DNA of 26,121 bases from JBBQSU01 sp038234815 (GCA_038234815.1 JBBQSU010000039.1:1-26121), one strand, 5' to 3'; numbered from the stretch's first letter, positions 1-7,757 are shown. A program made the numbers and translations. Notes: generated by a model from the sequence alone, not told the origin.

Positions 1-1681
1 GGCGATGCAGCGTGTCATAGAGCCGGCGAAGTCGTGGAATGGAAACGGGTTGAACGGCGCTGATGCACAGGATCGCGACGCCGGCGTCGGCCATTGCTTC
101 TGCGATTTCACCGGTCAACCGCTGATGGGATGCGAGGACGGGCTGCATCGCGCTGGCTTCCAGCAACGGCGCGAGGAGTTCCCCACTGGCGGCGTCGAGT
201 TCGCCGTGGGCCGGAACGATGCCCACTTTAGCGGGCGTGACGCTCCGATCGCGCGAGGTGGGCGCTTCGGGCCTCGGGAGATATACGCTGGCGTCGCGGA
301 CTTTTTCACACAGCGCGTGCAACTGTTCGCTTCCCACCTTCTGGCGCAAATGATCGCGCTGCGCCAGCACCAGCGCTGGCAGAAGGAGTTCATCGACAAC
401 CTGGGCGTAGGACCGGTCGGGAGAGGTCCGCTTGACGAGGCGCTCGATTTCGTAATCGTCGCCGCTGAGCAGCCGGTGGTAGGCCCGTGCCGGCGCGGAG
501 AGCGGGGATTGTTCGGCCAGCAGGACGGTGACGATATCCAATACCGGAACGTGCTTGGCGATGACGACGATGCAGACGGTCATGGGCACGGCCAGGATGA
601 GGCCGATTCCGCCCCAAAGCCAAGTCCAGAAGACCACGGTAATCACGATGCCGATGGGGCTGATTCCTGTGCTGGCCCCATACAGCCACGGCTCCACGGC
701 CATGTTGGTGAAAAGCTCGTTGCCTACGTACAGCGCGATTACATACAAGAGGTGATGCCAATCCGGGAAAGCCGCCGCCGACAGCAGCAATGGAAACGCC
801 GCTGCCAGCCAGGGGCCCAGATAAGGAATGAAGCGGAGGAGTGTCGCAAGCAATCCCCAGAGCAACGGGCTGGGCACGTCCAGAATCCAAAGCCCGATCG
901 CAGCGACGATACCGTAGCCGGTGTTCACCAGCAGTTGCATCAACAGATAGCGGCTGATGCGCTGGCTGGCTTCGTCCATTGCTTGCGTGGAGACGGAAAG
1001 GTTGTAATCACCGGCGAGGCGCAAAGCGCGGTCGTAGAGGTCGTTGGTGGCCAGGAGGATCATAATGACGAGGAGGACGACAATTCCGCCGGTGGCGGCG
1101 ATGGATGCAACCGAAGGAATCAGCGCCGTGAAATAATCCCACGCGGCTTTCCAACTGCTGCTGGTTTCGACGGCGCTGTCGGCATCGCCTGGGCGTCTAG
1201 GCGGCTGGGCCTTGAACGGCGGTGCTGCAACCGGCACGGACGCGCGGGCGATGGGCTGGGTCGTGGGGCCAGTCGTGGGCTGGGTATTACTCAGTTCTTC
1301 GCTGATGGAATGCAGCGTTTTCCCGGCACGGGCAAAGTTGCCGTCGCTCGACGAACTGCGCAAGGAGCGAATTTTGGTGACGATGGTACTTTCGTATTTG
1401 GGCAATTCACCGAGCAGAGCCGACAATTGCGCGCCTACGAAATAGCCCGTGCCGGCAACGGCGGCGATGGCAACGGCGGTGACGACGCCCACCGCTACCC
1501 CGCGATTGTGTACGAAGCGTTCAAGATATGAGACCAGCGGATCAAGGAGAAACGCGACCATGATCGACAGGGCCAAGGGAACCCACACGGCCTGGCCGAA
1601 ATATAGAACGGCGATCGTGGCGATCAACGTCAGGAGGGCCGTAAGCCAACGTCCCAGGAGGATGGATCGATCGAAATCCAA
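1..1681 (-). CDS. AI-2E/PerM-family membrane permease with cytosolic C-terminal domain (3' end cut by window)
   Basis: A continuous frame of 560 codons with no stop before the window edge. Two hydrophobic segments lie near residues 12-45 and 62-85. A Thr/Pro/Ala-rich linker follows (about 130-170), then the hydrophobic core typical of AI-2E exporters, including LRFIPYLGPWLAAAFP and later GISPIGIVITVVFWTW and GLILAVPMTVCIVV. Family members export small molecules, and some exchange sodium for protons; the substrate here is unknown. After about residue 400 comes a soluble region: a helical part (DELLLPALVLAQRDHLRQ), then an alternating beta/alpha stretch (KVGIVPAHGEL, AGVAILCISAVQP) resembling the Rossmann-like tail of some AI-2E homologues. 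The only start that keeps the first segment is TTG at 1681, because an in-frame stop lies at 1702-1700. No clear ribosome binding site is visible, so coupling to the gene 18 bases upstream is likely. The family call is firm; the start is less sure. Confidence 0.88.
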   Translation of the reverse strand, partial: MDFDRSILLGRWLTALLTLIATIAVLYFGQAVWVPLALSIMVAFLLDPLVSYLERFVHNRGVAVGVVTAVAIAAVAGTGYFVGAQLSALLGELPKYESTIVTKIRSLRSSSSDGNFARAGKTLHSISEELSNTQPTTGPTTQPIARASVPVAAPPFKAQPPRRPGDADSAVETSSSWKAAWDYFTALIPSVASIAATGGIVVLLVIMILLATNDLYDRALRLAGDYNLSVSTQAMDEASQRISRYLLMQLLVNTGYGIVAAIGLWILDVPSPLLWGLLATLLRFIPYLGPWLAAAFPLLLSAAAFPDWHHLLYVIALYVGNELFTNMAVEPWLYGASTGISPIGIVITVVFWTWLWGGIGLILAVPMTVCIVVIAKHVPVLDIVTVLLAEQSPLSAPARAYHRLLSGDDYEIERLVKRTSPDRSYAQVVDELLLPALVLAQRDHLRQKVGSEQLHALCEKVRDASVYLPRPEAPTSRDRSVTPAKVGIVPAHGELDAASGELLAPLLEASAMQPVLASHQRLTGEIAEAMADAGVAILCISAVQPVSIPRLRRLYDTLHR

Positions 1682-1699
1682 GGTCGTTTGCCGGTGGGG

Positions 1700-2173
1700 T
1701 TACGAACTGGCTTTGACGGAAAACGGCGCCGACATCGGCGCATCGGAATCTGAAGGCGCATGGCCCGAATCGTACTGAGGGGACCGCTTGGCTTGATGTT
1801 CCCTGGCGTGACGCAACGCCGTGGCGGCGAGTTTTGCGAGCGCCGTTCCGCCTTTGAACCCCCATCGTGACGCACCGACCAGGCTGTTTCGGCTTGCCGG
1901 GGACAGGCCAAGCAAGAGGCCGGCGGTGAAACCAGACGTCACCACCGTTAGCGGATGCTGACGCACGGCTGCCAGCGGGTCGAACGCGTGGGTGCTATCC
2001 AGGAGCGAGGTCTTGGCCTTTAGTAAGTCGTCTCTGCCCTCGGTGGCGAGGCCGCCGAGGTCGCCGAGTTTTTGCTGAATCCATGGGAGGGTTTGTCGAC
2101 CTTCTCCGTCGGTTCGGCCAACTTCCGCGCCGGCTTGGTTTCGGGAATTGTAACTAGGATTTTTACGATCCAT
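1700..2173 (-). CDS. Small one-segment membrane protein in the YqjK position (hypothetical)
   Basis: 157 residues. The N-terminal 50 residues are polar, followed by an amphipathic helix (WIQQKLGDLGGLATEG), then one hydrophobic segment around FDPLAAVRQHPLTVV and GFTAGLLLGL (about 66-92). A second, weakly hydrophobic basic stretch and a polar tail follow. The NP/HP-then-glycine-rich segment resembles DUF883/DUF3618-type inner-membrane proteins. Start ATG 2173 is supported by GGAGG at 2184-2180, six bases upstream; the frame has no ATG, GTG or TTG in the next 50 codons. The first 154 bases lie inside the end of the upstream holin-like gene in another frame. In the overlap, GC at third positions is low in this frame for about 25 codons and rises afterwards, as expected if the upstream frame dominates first. 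It appears to be the third gene of a yqjD-yqjE-yqjK-like set. Function unknown; association with the membrane or ribosome is only by analogy. Confidence 0.72.
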   Translation of the reverse strand: MDRKNPSYNSRNQAGAEVGRTDGEGRQTLPWIQQKLGDLGGLATEGRDDLLKAKTSLLDSTHAFDPLAAVRQHPLTVVTSGFTAGLLLGLSPASRNSLVGASRWGFKGGTALAKLAATALRHAREHQAKRSPQYDSGHAPSDSDAPMSAPFSVKASS

Positions 2174-2421
2174 GTGAGACCTCCGGCAACTGCAAGACAC
2201 GTTAAGCCGAGCACGCCGATCGCGGCACTCGGGGGCATTATCGACAGGAGCAACCAGTAAAAGGCGGTTGCCAGCGCGATCAGCCCACAGGCGGCCAGGA
2301 CGGACGCGGCAATCGTTATCAGCAGCTGGACCCCAATTCGGACCACGCCACGTTGAAATGCGCGGCCCTCGGCTTCCAGCAGGTTGAGCAGCGCGATGAA
2401 AATTTTAGCAATTGATTCCAT
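2020..2421 (-). CDS. Phage holin-like (YqjE / Phage_holin_3_6 type) membrane protein
   Basis: 133 residues. An amphipathic N-terminus (MESIAKIFIALLNLLEAEG) is followed by two membrane segments, about 30-57 (VQLLITIAASVLAACGLIAL) and 64-88 (AIGVLGLTCLAVAGGLTWIV). A Lys/Pro/Ser/Thr-rich tail closes the protein. This is the architecture of YqjE, a small inner-membrane protein of the holin-like superfamily found next to DUF883 proteins in many bacteria; it is not evidence of a prophage. The start lies three bases after the stop of the DUF883 gene, which suggests translational coupling, since no strong ribosome binding site is visible. Residues 84-133 are encoded by bases that also encode the start of the next gene. 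A role in stationary-phase or envelope stress is inferred from the family. Confidence 0.8.
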   Translation of the reverse strand: MESIAKIFIALLNLLEAEGRAFQRGVVRIGVQLLITIAASVLAACGLIALATAFYWLLLSIMPPSAAIGVLGLTCLAVAGGLTWIVKILVTIPETKPARKLAEPTEKVDKPSHGFSKNSATSAASPPRAETTY

Positions 2422-2424
2422 GGC

Positions 2425-2814
2425 TTAATGTCGGCGAAGTAACGCGCCGGCGATAAGGCCCACGCCTGCGGCGATAGCCAGCGCTGCCAGTGGATTGGAG
2501 GAAATGCTCGCTTCAAGTGATTCGACCGCGTCGGCAGAACTCGTTTTGGCCTGTTCCCAGACTCCTTCGAGACGCTCGGTGCCCTCACTGAGACGATCCC
2601 GAGCCACGGCGGCAGTCGCTGACAACTTTTCCTTGGCGACGACGCTGCCGTCCTTGCCGGTCCCGACGAGTGATCCGACCAGAGACGCAACCTCGGACTT
2701 TAGTCGGCGTAGGTCGTCCCGCAATTCCCCGGCGGTCACCTTCATTTCGTCGAAGTGCGACTGAACTTTCCGCTTGGCATCGCTGGCGACGTCTTGGGCA
2801 ATATCGGCTGGCAT
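2425..2814 (-). CDS. DUF883 (YqjD/ElaB/YgaM-type) membrane-anchored protein
   Basis: 129 residues. A long charged helical region (about 10-100, with DEMKVTAGELRDDLRRLKSE) is followed by a C-terminal membrane anchor, NPLAALAIAAGVGLIAGALL, ending in RRH. This is the signature layout of DUF883. In E. coli the relatives YqjD, ElaB and YgaM are tail-anchored inner-membrane proteins, some of which bind ribosomes in stationary phase. An ATG nine codons upstream is possible, but AAGGAG sits six bases before the ATG at 2814, which fixes the start there. It is the first gene of the cassette that continues with the YqjE-like and YqjK-position genes. A gap of about 206 bases separates it from the respiratory operon, so it probably has its own promoter, though I could not identify one with confidence. 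Confidence 0.85.
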   Translation of the reverse strand: MPADIAQDVASDAKRKVQSHFDEMKVTAGELRDDLRRLKSEVASLVGSLVGTGKDGSVVAKEKLSATAAVARDRLSEGTERLEGVWEQAKTSSADAVESLEASISSNPLAALAIAAGVGLIAGALLRRH

Positions 2815-2947
2815 AGGTGTCTCCTTTTTAGGAACCTGCATCGGAGTTGCGCATCTGATTGGCTCTTACGGGGTGAAACCCGAGCGGAACCCTTGATGCG
2901 TAACCTTAACCACAGCAGTATTGGCTGGACGGGTAAAGGCGATATGA

Positions 2948-2970
2948 AGAAAAAATGAAATCGCATTCAT
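2948..2970 (-). terminator. Weak candidate terminator of the respiratory operon
   Basis: On the minus strand, about 50 bases after the subunit IV stop, the arms ATGAA and TTCAT enclose a six-base loop and run into TTTTTTCTTC. The T-tract is good, but the stem is only five bp and AT-rich, so this is a weak intrinsic terminator. Rho-dependent ending or read-through into the DUF883 gene is equally possible. Confidence 0.3.
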
Positions 2971-3020
2971 GGACGTGGCGACATCTATAACTCCCAACCC
3001 AGCGATGGACACCGCTCAAG

Positions 3021-3416
3021 TCACGCCGGGTGCGAGGCCTGTTCGGTGGGATGGACAGCGTTGGCGGGATCATTTTGCCAGATATAACGCGGTTCTCCGC
3101 GCGGATTCACCGGATATTGTCGTGACGCGTAGTCACAGAAAATCAGCACGAAAAGGATGCCGAGCCAAAGGAAACCGGCACCAGCAAAAACCGCCGCGCG
3201 GCGGGGGCCGGATAGCACGTGCATGAAGTAGAGGACAATCAGAAGTCCTTTCACGCTCGCGATTGCAAAGGCGATAATCATCCCCCATGAATGCCCGGGG
3301 AGGATGCGATTAAAATCATAAAACGCCGCTGCCACCGTGGCCGTCATCAGAATCAGTAAGCCAAAATAAATGAGCGTATAGGTTTTAACACCCGGCTCAT
3401 GTCGTTCGTGAGACAT
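3021..3416 (-). CDS. caa3-type cytochrome c oxidase subunit IV
   Basis: 131 residues with three membrane segments: about 12-32, 44-65 (WGMIIAFAIASVKGLLIVLY) and 75-97. Family hallmarks are the Lys within segment two followed by FMH, and the CDYASR motif after segment three. This is the small membrane subunit found with caa3-type oxidases. It has no cofactor and probably stabilises the complex. The start ATG 3416 lies 16 bases after the coxC stop and is preceded by GAAGGGA. A longer upstream frame exists but runs antisense-like through coxC and is not credible. This is the last gene of the twelve-gene respiratory operon. The C-terminus is a short polar tail with Pro and His. Confidence 0.9.
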   Translation of the reverse strand: MSHERHEPGVKTYTLIYFGLLILMTATVAAAFYDFNRILPGHSWGMIIAFAIASVKGLLIVLYFMHVLSGPRRAAVFAGAGFLWLGILFVLIFCDYASRQYPVNPRGEPRYIWQNDPANAVHPTEQASHPA

Positions 3417-3432
3417 AAAAAATCCCTTCGGC

Positions 3433-4104
3433 TTAGTGTCGCAGTAAATACAGCGTCGGAAACAGAAAAACCCAGACCAGATCGACGAAATGCCAATACA
3501 ACCCGAACATGTCGATCGGATTATTGTACGCTGCGGTGAAACTGCCCCGCTTGGCAAAAACGATCAGGGCCCCCAGCACCGCCAAGCCCACCAACATGTG
3601 CAAGGCGTGGACTGCGGTCATGGCGAAGTAAAAGCCCATGAAAAGCTTCATTTGCACGGGTCGAACTTCGCCCGTATGCGATATCTCAGTGTAATTCAGT
3701 CCGGGAACGAGATGCTCTTTGTATTCGATGTGGTATTCGGTGCCCTTAATCGCCACGAACGCGCAGCCCAGAATGAACGTGAGCACCAGCCATCGAACCA
3801 GCGCCTTTTGCGCGCCATGCCTCGCCGCATGAACCGCCAGCACCATGGTGTAGCTGCTGGTAAGCAGCACCACCGTGTTGATCGTGCCGAGCATCCATTT
3901 CAGTTCCTCGGCACCGTGTACGAACGCCTCGTGCCACCTAAATCGGTAGACGAAGAACGCTGCGAAGACGGCACCGATGAACATGATCTCGGTGATGAGG
4001 AACGACCACATGCCCAGCGTGGCGGTGACGTACTGCTGCTCGGCATCCTCGAACTGAGAAGCCGGGAAAGTGTCCTTATCCACCGCGGTATGTACTTCAG
4101 ACAT
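3433..4104 (-). CDS. coxC: Cytochrome c oxidase subunit III
   Basis: About 223 residues with five membrane segments, the short form common in caa3 oxidases (the two N-terminal helices of the mitochondrial protein are missing). Recognisable family features are FLITEIMFIGAVF in the first segment, a long periplasmic loop after YHIEYKEH, AVHALHMLVG, and the C-terminal YWHFVDLVWVFLFP. The subunit binds no metal; it supports proton uptake and stability of subunit I. Two starts are possible: ATG 4116, six bases after the coxA stop, and ATG 4104, preceded by GGTGA five bases upstream. I chose 4104, and the difference is four residues. It sits between coxA and the subunit IV gene, in the usual order. 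Confidence 0.93.
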   Translation of the reverse strand: MSEVHTAVDKDTFPASQFEDAEQQYVTATLGMWSFLITEIMFIGAVFAAFFVYRFRWHEAFVHGAEELKWMLGTINTVVLLTSSYTMVLAVHAARHGAQKALVRWLVLTFILGCAFVAIKGTEYHIEYKEHLVPGLNYTEISHTGEVRPVQMKLFMGFYFAMTAVHALHMLVGLAVLGALIVFAKRGSFTAAYNNPIDMFGLYWHFVDLVWVFLFPTLYLLRH

Positions 4105-4122
4105 CGGAATCACCATAAAAAA

Positions 4123-5829
4123 TCAGGTTCCACTCCACTCGGTCCGTTCCAGTTTCTGGCCCGGTCCAGGCAACTTCTTCAGAATCGGACCGTTTCCACC
4201 TTGCGGGGTCATGTCGAAATAGGCATAAGCCTCTTCGCGGCACACCGGTACCTTATGAAAGTTATGCGCCGGCGGAGGCGACGAAACCGTCCACTCCATG
4301 CCCATTGCCAGCCACGGGTTAGGCCCTGCGGGCTTGCCGTATTTCATCGACCAGAGCAAGTACACCAGTGGCATCAGATAACCAATGGCCAGGATCGATG
4401 CACCGGCGGTACTTAGGATGTTCAACACCTGAAATTCTTCAGGATAGCCGGCATATCGACGCGGCATCCCCAAATATCCCAGCAAGAACTGCGGAAAGAA
4501 CGTGAGGTTGAATCCGAAGAAAATAAACCCGGCAGCGATACGGCCGGCCCATTCGGGATAGCGCCTGCCAAACATCTTTGGGAACCAGAAGTGAATACCA
4601 CCCATGAAGGCCGTCACCGTTCCGCCCACCATGATGTAATGGAAATGCGCCACGATGAAATAGGTATCGGTGAGATGCACGTCGGTGGCCAGGGTAGCCA
4701 GAAACAGCCCCGTCAATCCGCCGATCACGAAAAGCCCGATGAACGCGATGGCATACAGCATCGGCGTCGTAAATACGATCGATCCCTTGTGCAAGGTAGC
4801 GATCCAGTTCACTACTTTGATCGCCGAGGGAACAGCCACAAAGAAACTGAGGAAGGAGAAGATGAGGCCGCCATAAGTGCTCATCCCGCTCACGAACATG
4901 TGATGCCCCCACACCAGAAAGCTGATGGCGGCGATAGCGATGCTGGAAGCCGCGACGAGGCCATAGCCATAGATGCGCTTGCGGGCGAAACAGGCCACCA
5001 GTTCGCTGATGACGCCCATGCCGGGAAGCACCATGATATAAACCGCGGGGTGCGAGTAGAACCAGAAAAGGTGCTGAAAGAGGACTGGGTCGCCTCCGCG
5101 GGCTGGGTCAAAGATGGGCACGTTAAAGGCACGTTCGATCAGCAAAAGAACGGCGGTCATGGCCAGCACCGGTGTGGCCAGAAGCATAATCACGCTGGTG
5201 GCATAGATGGACCAGCAGAACAGGGGCATTCGGCTCCACCACATGCCCGGACAGCGCATGGTGTGCATGGTGACGATGAAATTCAGGCCCGTAAATATCG
5301 AGCTGAAGCCGGCGATGAAGATGCCGATGACCGTAAGCACCACGTTGGTTTGCGAGTAGACACTGGAATACGGCGTATAGAAGGTCCAGCCGGTGTCCAC
5401 TCCGCCCAGGATGATCGCCAAGGTGGTGAATATGCCGCCGCCTATAAAGAGATACCAACTGGCCAGATTCATTCTCGGAAAGGCCAGGTCGCGCGCGCCG
5501 ATCATCAGCGGCACGAGAAAGTTGCCCATCGTCGCCGGGATGGACGGGATGAGATAAAGGAAGACCATCACCACGCCGTGGATGGTGAACATGCGGTTGT
5601 AGGCCTCGGCACTGACAAAATCCCGCTTGGGGGTAAGCAGTTCGATCCGGATCACGGTTGCGGCGATTCCGCCGATAAAAAAGAAAAACGTGATGCCAAT
5701 GAGATAAAGAATGGCGATGCGCTTGTGGTCCTTGGTCAATAACCAGGATTTGAGCGAGTTGCCGGCGGTCAGGTAGTTGTCCGCAGGCAGAGGAACTTCG
5801 ATTGCGGGAATGTAGGGGATGCTGCTCAT
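4123..5829 (-). CDS. coxA: Cytochrome c oxidase subunit I, A2-type heme-copper oxidase
   Basis: 568 residues with at least 12 hydrophobic segments. It reduces oxygen to water at a heme a3-CuB site and pumps protons. Visible ligands are His84 (IHGVVMVF, low-spin heme), His260 with Tyr264 (YSHPAVY, CuB and cross-linked Tyr), His309-His310 (WGHHMF, CuB), and His395 and His397 (AHFHYIMVGG, heme a3 and heme a). The motif YSHPAV replaces XGHPEV, so the helix VI glutamate of A1 oxidases is absent; this defines the A2 subfamily, in which a Tyr-Ser pair is thought to replace it. The C-terminal extension of about 50 residues is polar. The start lies three bases after the coxB stop, and GGAG lies upstream. 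The length is normal. It belongs to the ACIII-caa3 operon. Confidence 0.98.
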   Translation of the reverse strand: MSSIPYIPAIEVPLPADNYLTAGNSLKSWLLTKDHKRIAILYLIGITFFFFIGGIAATVIRIELLTPKRDFVSAEAYNRMFTIHGVVMVFLYLIPSIPATMGNFLVPLMIGARDLAFPRMNLASWYLFIGGGIFTTLAIILGGVDTGWTFYTPYSSVYSQTNVVLTVIGIFIAGFSSIFTGLNFIVTMHTMRCPGMWWSRMPLFCWSIYATSVIMLLATPVLAMTAVLLLIERAFNVPIFDPARGGDPVLFQHLFWFYSHPAVYIMVLPGMGVISELVACFARKRIYGYGLVAASSIAIAAISFLVWGHHMFVSGMSTYGGLIFSFLSFFVAVPSAIKVVNWIATLHKGSIVFTTPMLYAIAFIGLFVIGGLTGLFLATLATDVHLTDTYFIVAHFHYIMVGGTVTAFMGGIHFWFPKMFGRRYPEWAGRIAAGFIFFGFNLTFFPQFLLGYLGMPRRYAGYPEEFQVLNILSTAGASILAIGYLMPLVYLLWSMKYGKPAGPNPWLAMGMEWTVSSPPPAHNFHKVPVCREEAYAYFDMTPQGGNGPILKKLPGPGQKLERTEWSGT

Positions 5830-5832
5830 GTT

Positions 5833-6891
5833 CTAGTTTTCTCCAGACGGCTGGGGCCAAACGCCGGGGGGCTGGGCGGCCGGGGGGAGGTTGGGCACGC
5901 TGTTGGGCGGTACGCCGTTTACCGGCTGCGTTGCCGGCGCGGCCGAGTTGGCTTGGCCCGGCTCATCGCTCTTGGCGGCGCCGAGAGTTTTGATATAGCT
6001 CACCAATGCCGATACCTGTTCGTCACTCAACTGCGCTCTGAAACTGGGCATCAGTCGCCCGTATCCGGCCACCACCTTGGCGGCGGGGTTGATGATCGAT
6101 TCCCGCAGGTATTCTTCATCCGCCAGCACCGTGCTGCCATCATCCAATTTCTGTTGTCGGCCGAACAGGCCCGCCAGGGAAGGCGCGTTTTGCCCGTGAC
6201 AGGTGAGACAGCCATAAGTGGCAAACAGCTTGGCCCCTTCTTCCACCGGTGTTACATTCACCGAAACACCCGCCAGCCATGCCTGATAGTCCTTTTCTTC
6301 CATGACCACTACGCGGCCGATCATGTCCGAGTGCAGCGTTCCGCAGTATTCCTGGCAGAACAGGTGATATTCGCCGACCTTTGTCGGCGTAAACCACTGC
6401 GTCGAATAAGAACCAGGAATCACATCCTGCTTAATCCGAAAGGCCGGCACGCTAAAACTGTGAATCACATCCTCGCTGATCATGGTGAGCTTCACAGGCT
6501 GACCCACGGGAATGTGCAACTCGTTGATTTCCCGCTGGCCACTGGGATGTTGAATTTTCCACATCCACCGCTTGGCGGTGACATTGATCTCGGTGGCGTT
6601 GGGCGCAGGGCGCTTCATGCGCATGTAGATTTCCGCGCCCCAGAAGAACATCACCATGAGCAGCACGAATAGCACCGCCGACCAGAGGATTTCGGTCCAC
6701 CTGCCCGGTTCTTCCCGTGGCGGCATGTCGTCCACATGACGCCGGCGATATTTGATGGCGAAGAACGCAATCAATCCACACACCACCAGCGTGATAATCA
6801 CGCTGACAACGGTGAGGAACAGCGTCAGCTTGTCTACGTCCCCGGCGAAGTTGGATGCGCTATCAGGCAGCAGTCGAAACTTCGTGTTCAT
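5833..6891 (-). CDS. coxB: Cytochrome c oxidase subunit II with fused cytochrome c domain (caa3 type)
   Basis: 352 residues. Two membrane helices (about 22-46 and 68-88) are followed by a cupredoxin domain holding the binuclear CuA centre: His144, Cys179, Glu181, Cys183, His187 and Met190 (CQEYCGTLHSDM). A second domain is a class I cytochrome c with CLTCH at 228-232 and the probable axial Met281 in LMPSF. The last 45 residues are rich in Pro, Ala and Asn, a likely flexible tail. The protein accepts electrons from the ACIII hemes and passes them from heme c through CuA to subunit I. No cleavable signal peptide is obvious. The ATG overlaps the sco stop as ATGA (6891-6888). Confidence 0.97.
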   Translation of the reverse strand: MNTKFRLLPDSASNFAGDVDKLTLFLTVVSVIITLVVCGLIAFFAIKYRRRHVDDMPPREEPGRWTEILWSAVLFVLLMVMFFWGAEIYMRMKRPAPNATEINVTAKRWMWKIQHPSGQREINELHIPVGQPVKLTMISEDVIHSFSVPAFRIKQDVIPGSYSTQWFTPTKVGEYHLFCQEYCGTLHSDMIGRVVVMEEKDYQAWLAGVSVNVTPVEEGAKLFATYGCLTCHGQNAPSLAGLFGRQQKLDDGSTVLADEEYLRESIINPAAKVVAGYGRLMPSFRAQLSDEQVSALVSYIKTLGAAKSDEPGQANSAAPATQPVNGVPPNSVPNLPPAAQPPGVWPQPSGEN

Positions 6892-7757
6892 GTATCCCTC
6901 CGGCTGCCGCTTGGCGTAGCCTCATCTCCACCGAGATGCGCGGTACCAAGCTCTTTCATGCGTCGGGCGCGGGCGAAATTCAGGGACACGATCAGTCCGG
7001 CCAGGGCCAGCACCGTCAGCCCGCCCAACAGTTTCAATCCTCGGCTGATGATGAGTCCGTATTTGCCCGTGGCGGGGTCGTACTTAAAGCAATAGAAGAG
7101 AATCTGCTCCGTGGGATGTCCGACGGTGCCGGCGGCGGCCAGCTTAAGCGCCGCGCGTACGTCCGTCGGCGGATAGTCGGTTCCGAGGAAATACTGGGTG
7201 ATTTTTCCTGCCGGCGAGACCACCAAAACCGCACTGGCATGAGCATAAAGCTTGTTCGCTTCGTCGTAGGTGTAGCGAAACCCGGCCGCCTTGGTAACGG
7301 CCTCGATCGATGCTTCCGTGCCCGTGAGGAAATGCCATCCCTGCTCGGCTGAAGGCCGCCGATACGACCTCAGATAAGTTTTTTTCTTGGCAGCGGCAAG
7401 CTTGGGTGTTTCGCGGGGGTCAAAGCTGATGGTGACGATGTCGAAACTCTCACCGGCGCTTTCGGTGAGCGCATTCAGACTGCGATTGAGCTGATTGAGC
7501 GTTAGGGTGCAGAGCATCGGGCATTCGTAATAGACGAACGTAAGAAGGACTGGCTTACCGCCGATAAAACCTCTAAGCGGGCGCTCGTTGCCTTGCTCGT
7601 CGCGAAAGGTCGCGTCCAGCGGCAACTGGTTGCCGAGTTTCTGGTCAACGCCGACGTTGTTGAGGATTGCCGGCTGACTCGTCGGAGCCTGTGCCAGCGT
7701 CGAACGGGAAATCGACACGGTAGCCAACAGCACGGTGACGAATAGAAAGAGTTTCAT
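6888..7757 (-). CDS. sco: SCO1/SenC-family copper chaperone for the CuA site
   Basis: 289 residues. An N-terminal signal sequence (MKLFLFVTVLLATVSIS) precedes a thioredoxin-like fold with the copper-binding motif CPMLC (Cys79, Cys83) and the distal His173 (LYAHASAVLVVSP). A C-terminal membrane segment (about 240-262) and a basic cytosolic tail follow, so the domain faces the periplasm and is anchored at its C-terminus. SCO proteins deliver copper to, or reduce, the CuA cysteines of subunit II. Placement directly before coxB fits this role. The start shares ATGA with the stop of the preceding small gene, and the end shares ATGA with coxB, so the three are probably translated together. Confidence 0.95.
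   Translation of the reverse strand: MKLFLFVTVLLATVSISRSTLAQAPTSQPAILNNVGVDQKLGNQLPLDATFRDEQGNERPLRGFIGGKPVLLTFVYYECPMLCTLTLNQLNRSLNALTESAGESFDIVTISFDPRETPKLAAAKKKTYLRSYRRPSAEQGWHFLTGTEASIEAVTKAAGFRYTYDEANKLYAHASAVLVVSPAGKITQYFLGTDYPPTDVRAALKLAAAGTVGHPTEQILFYCFKYDPATGKYGLIISRGLKLLGGLTVLALAGLIVSLNFARARRMKELGTAHLGGDEATPSGSRRDT

Noticed and set aside
5..1531. Open frame of 508 codons on the plus strand
   Set aside because: It is antisense to the permease, rich in Gly, Asp, Gln and His without any fold pattern; the minus-strand frame has clear membrane segments and family motifs.
2020..2421. Holin-like gene as a sign of a prophage
   Set aside because: No endolysin, structural or integrase genes nearby; the neighbour is a DUF883 protein, which matches the chromosomal yqjD-yqjE arrangement.
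2969..3226. Plus-strand open frame of 85 codons near the operon end
   Set aside because: Mostly antisense to the subunit IV gene, with no ribosome binding site and an Arg/Lys-rich low-complexity product.
3490..4416. Plus-strand open frame across coxC and the coxA end
   Set aside because: His/Arg/Gln-rich shadow of well-supported oxidase genes, with no ribosome binding site.
4591..5742. Plus-strand open frame of 383 codons opposite coxA
   Set aside because: Composition is dominated by His, Asp, Glu and Gly, as expected from the complement of membrane-protein codons; coxA ligands are all present on the other strand.
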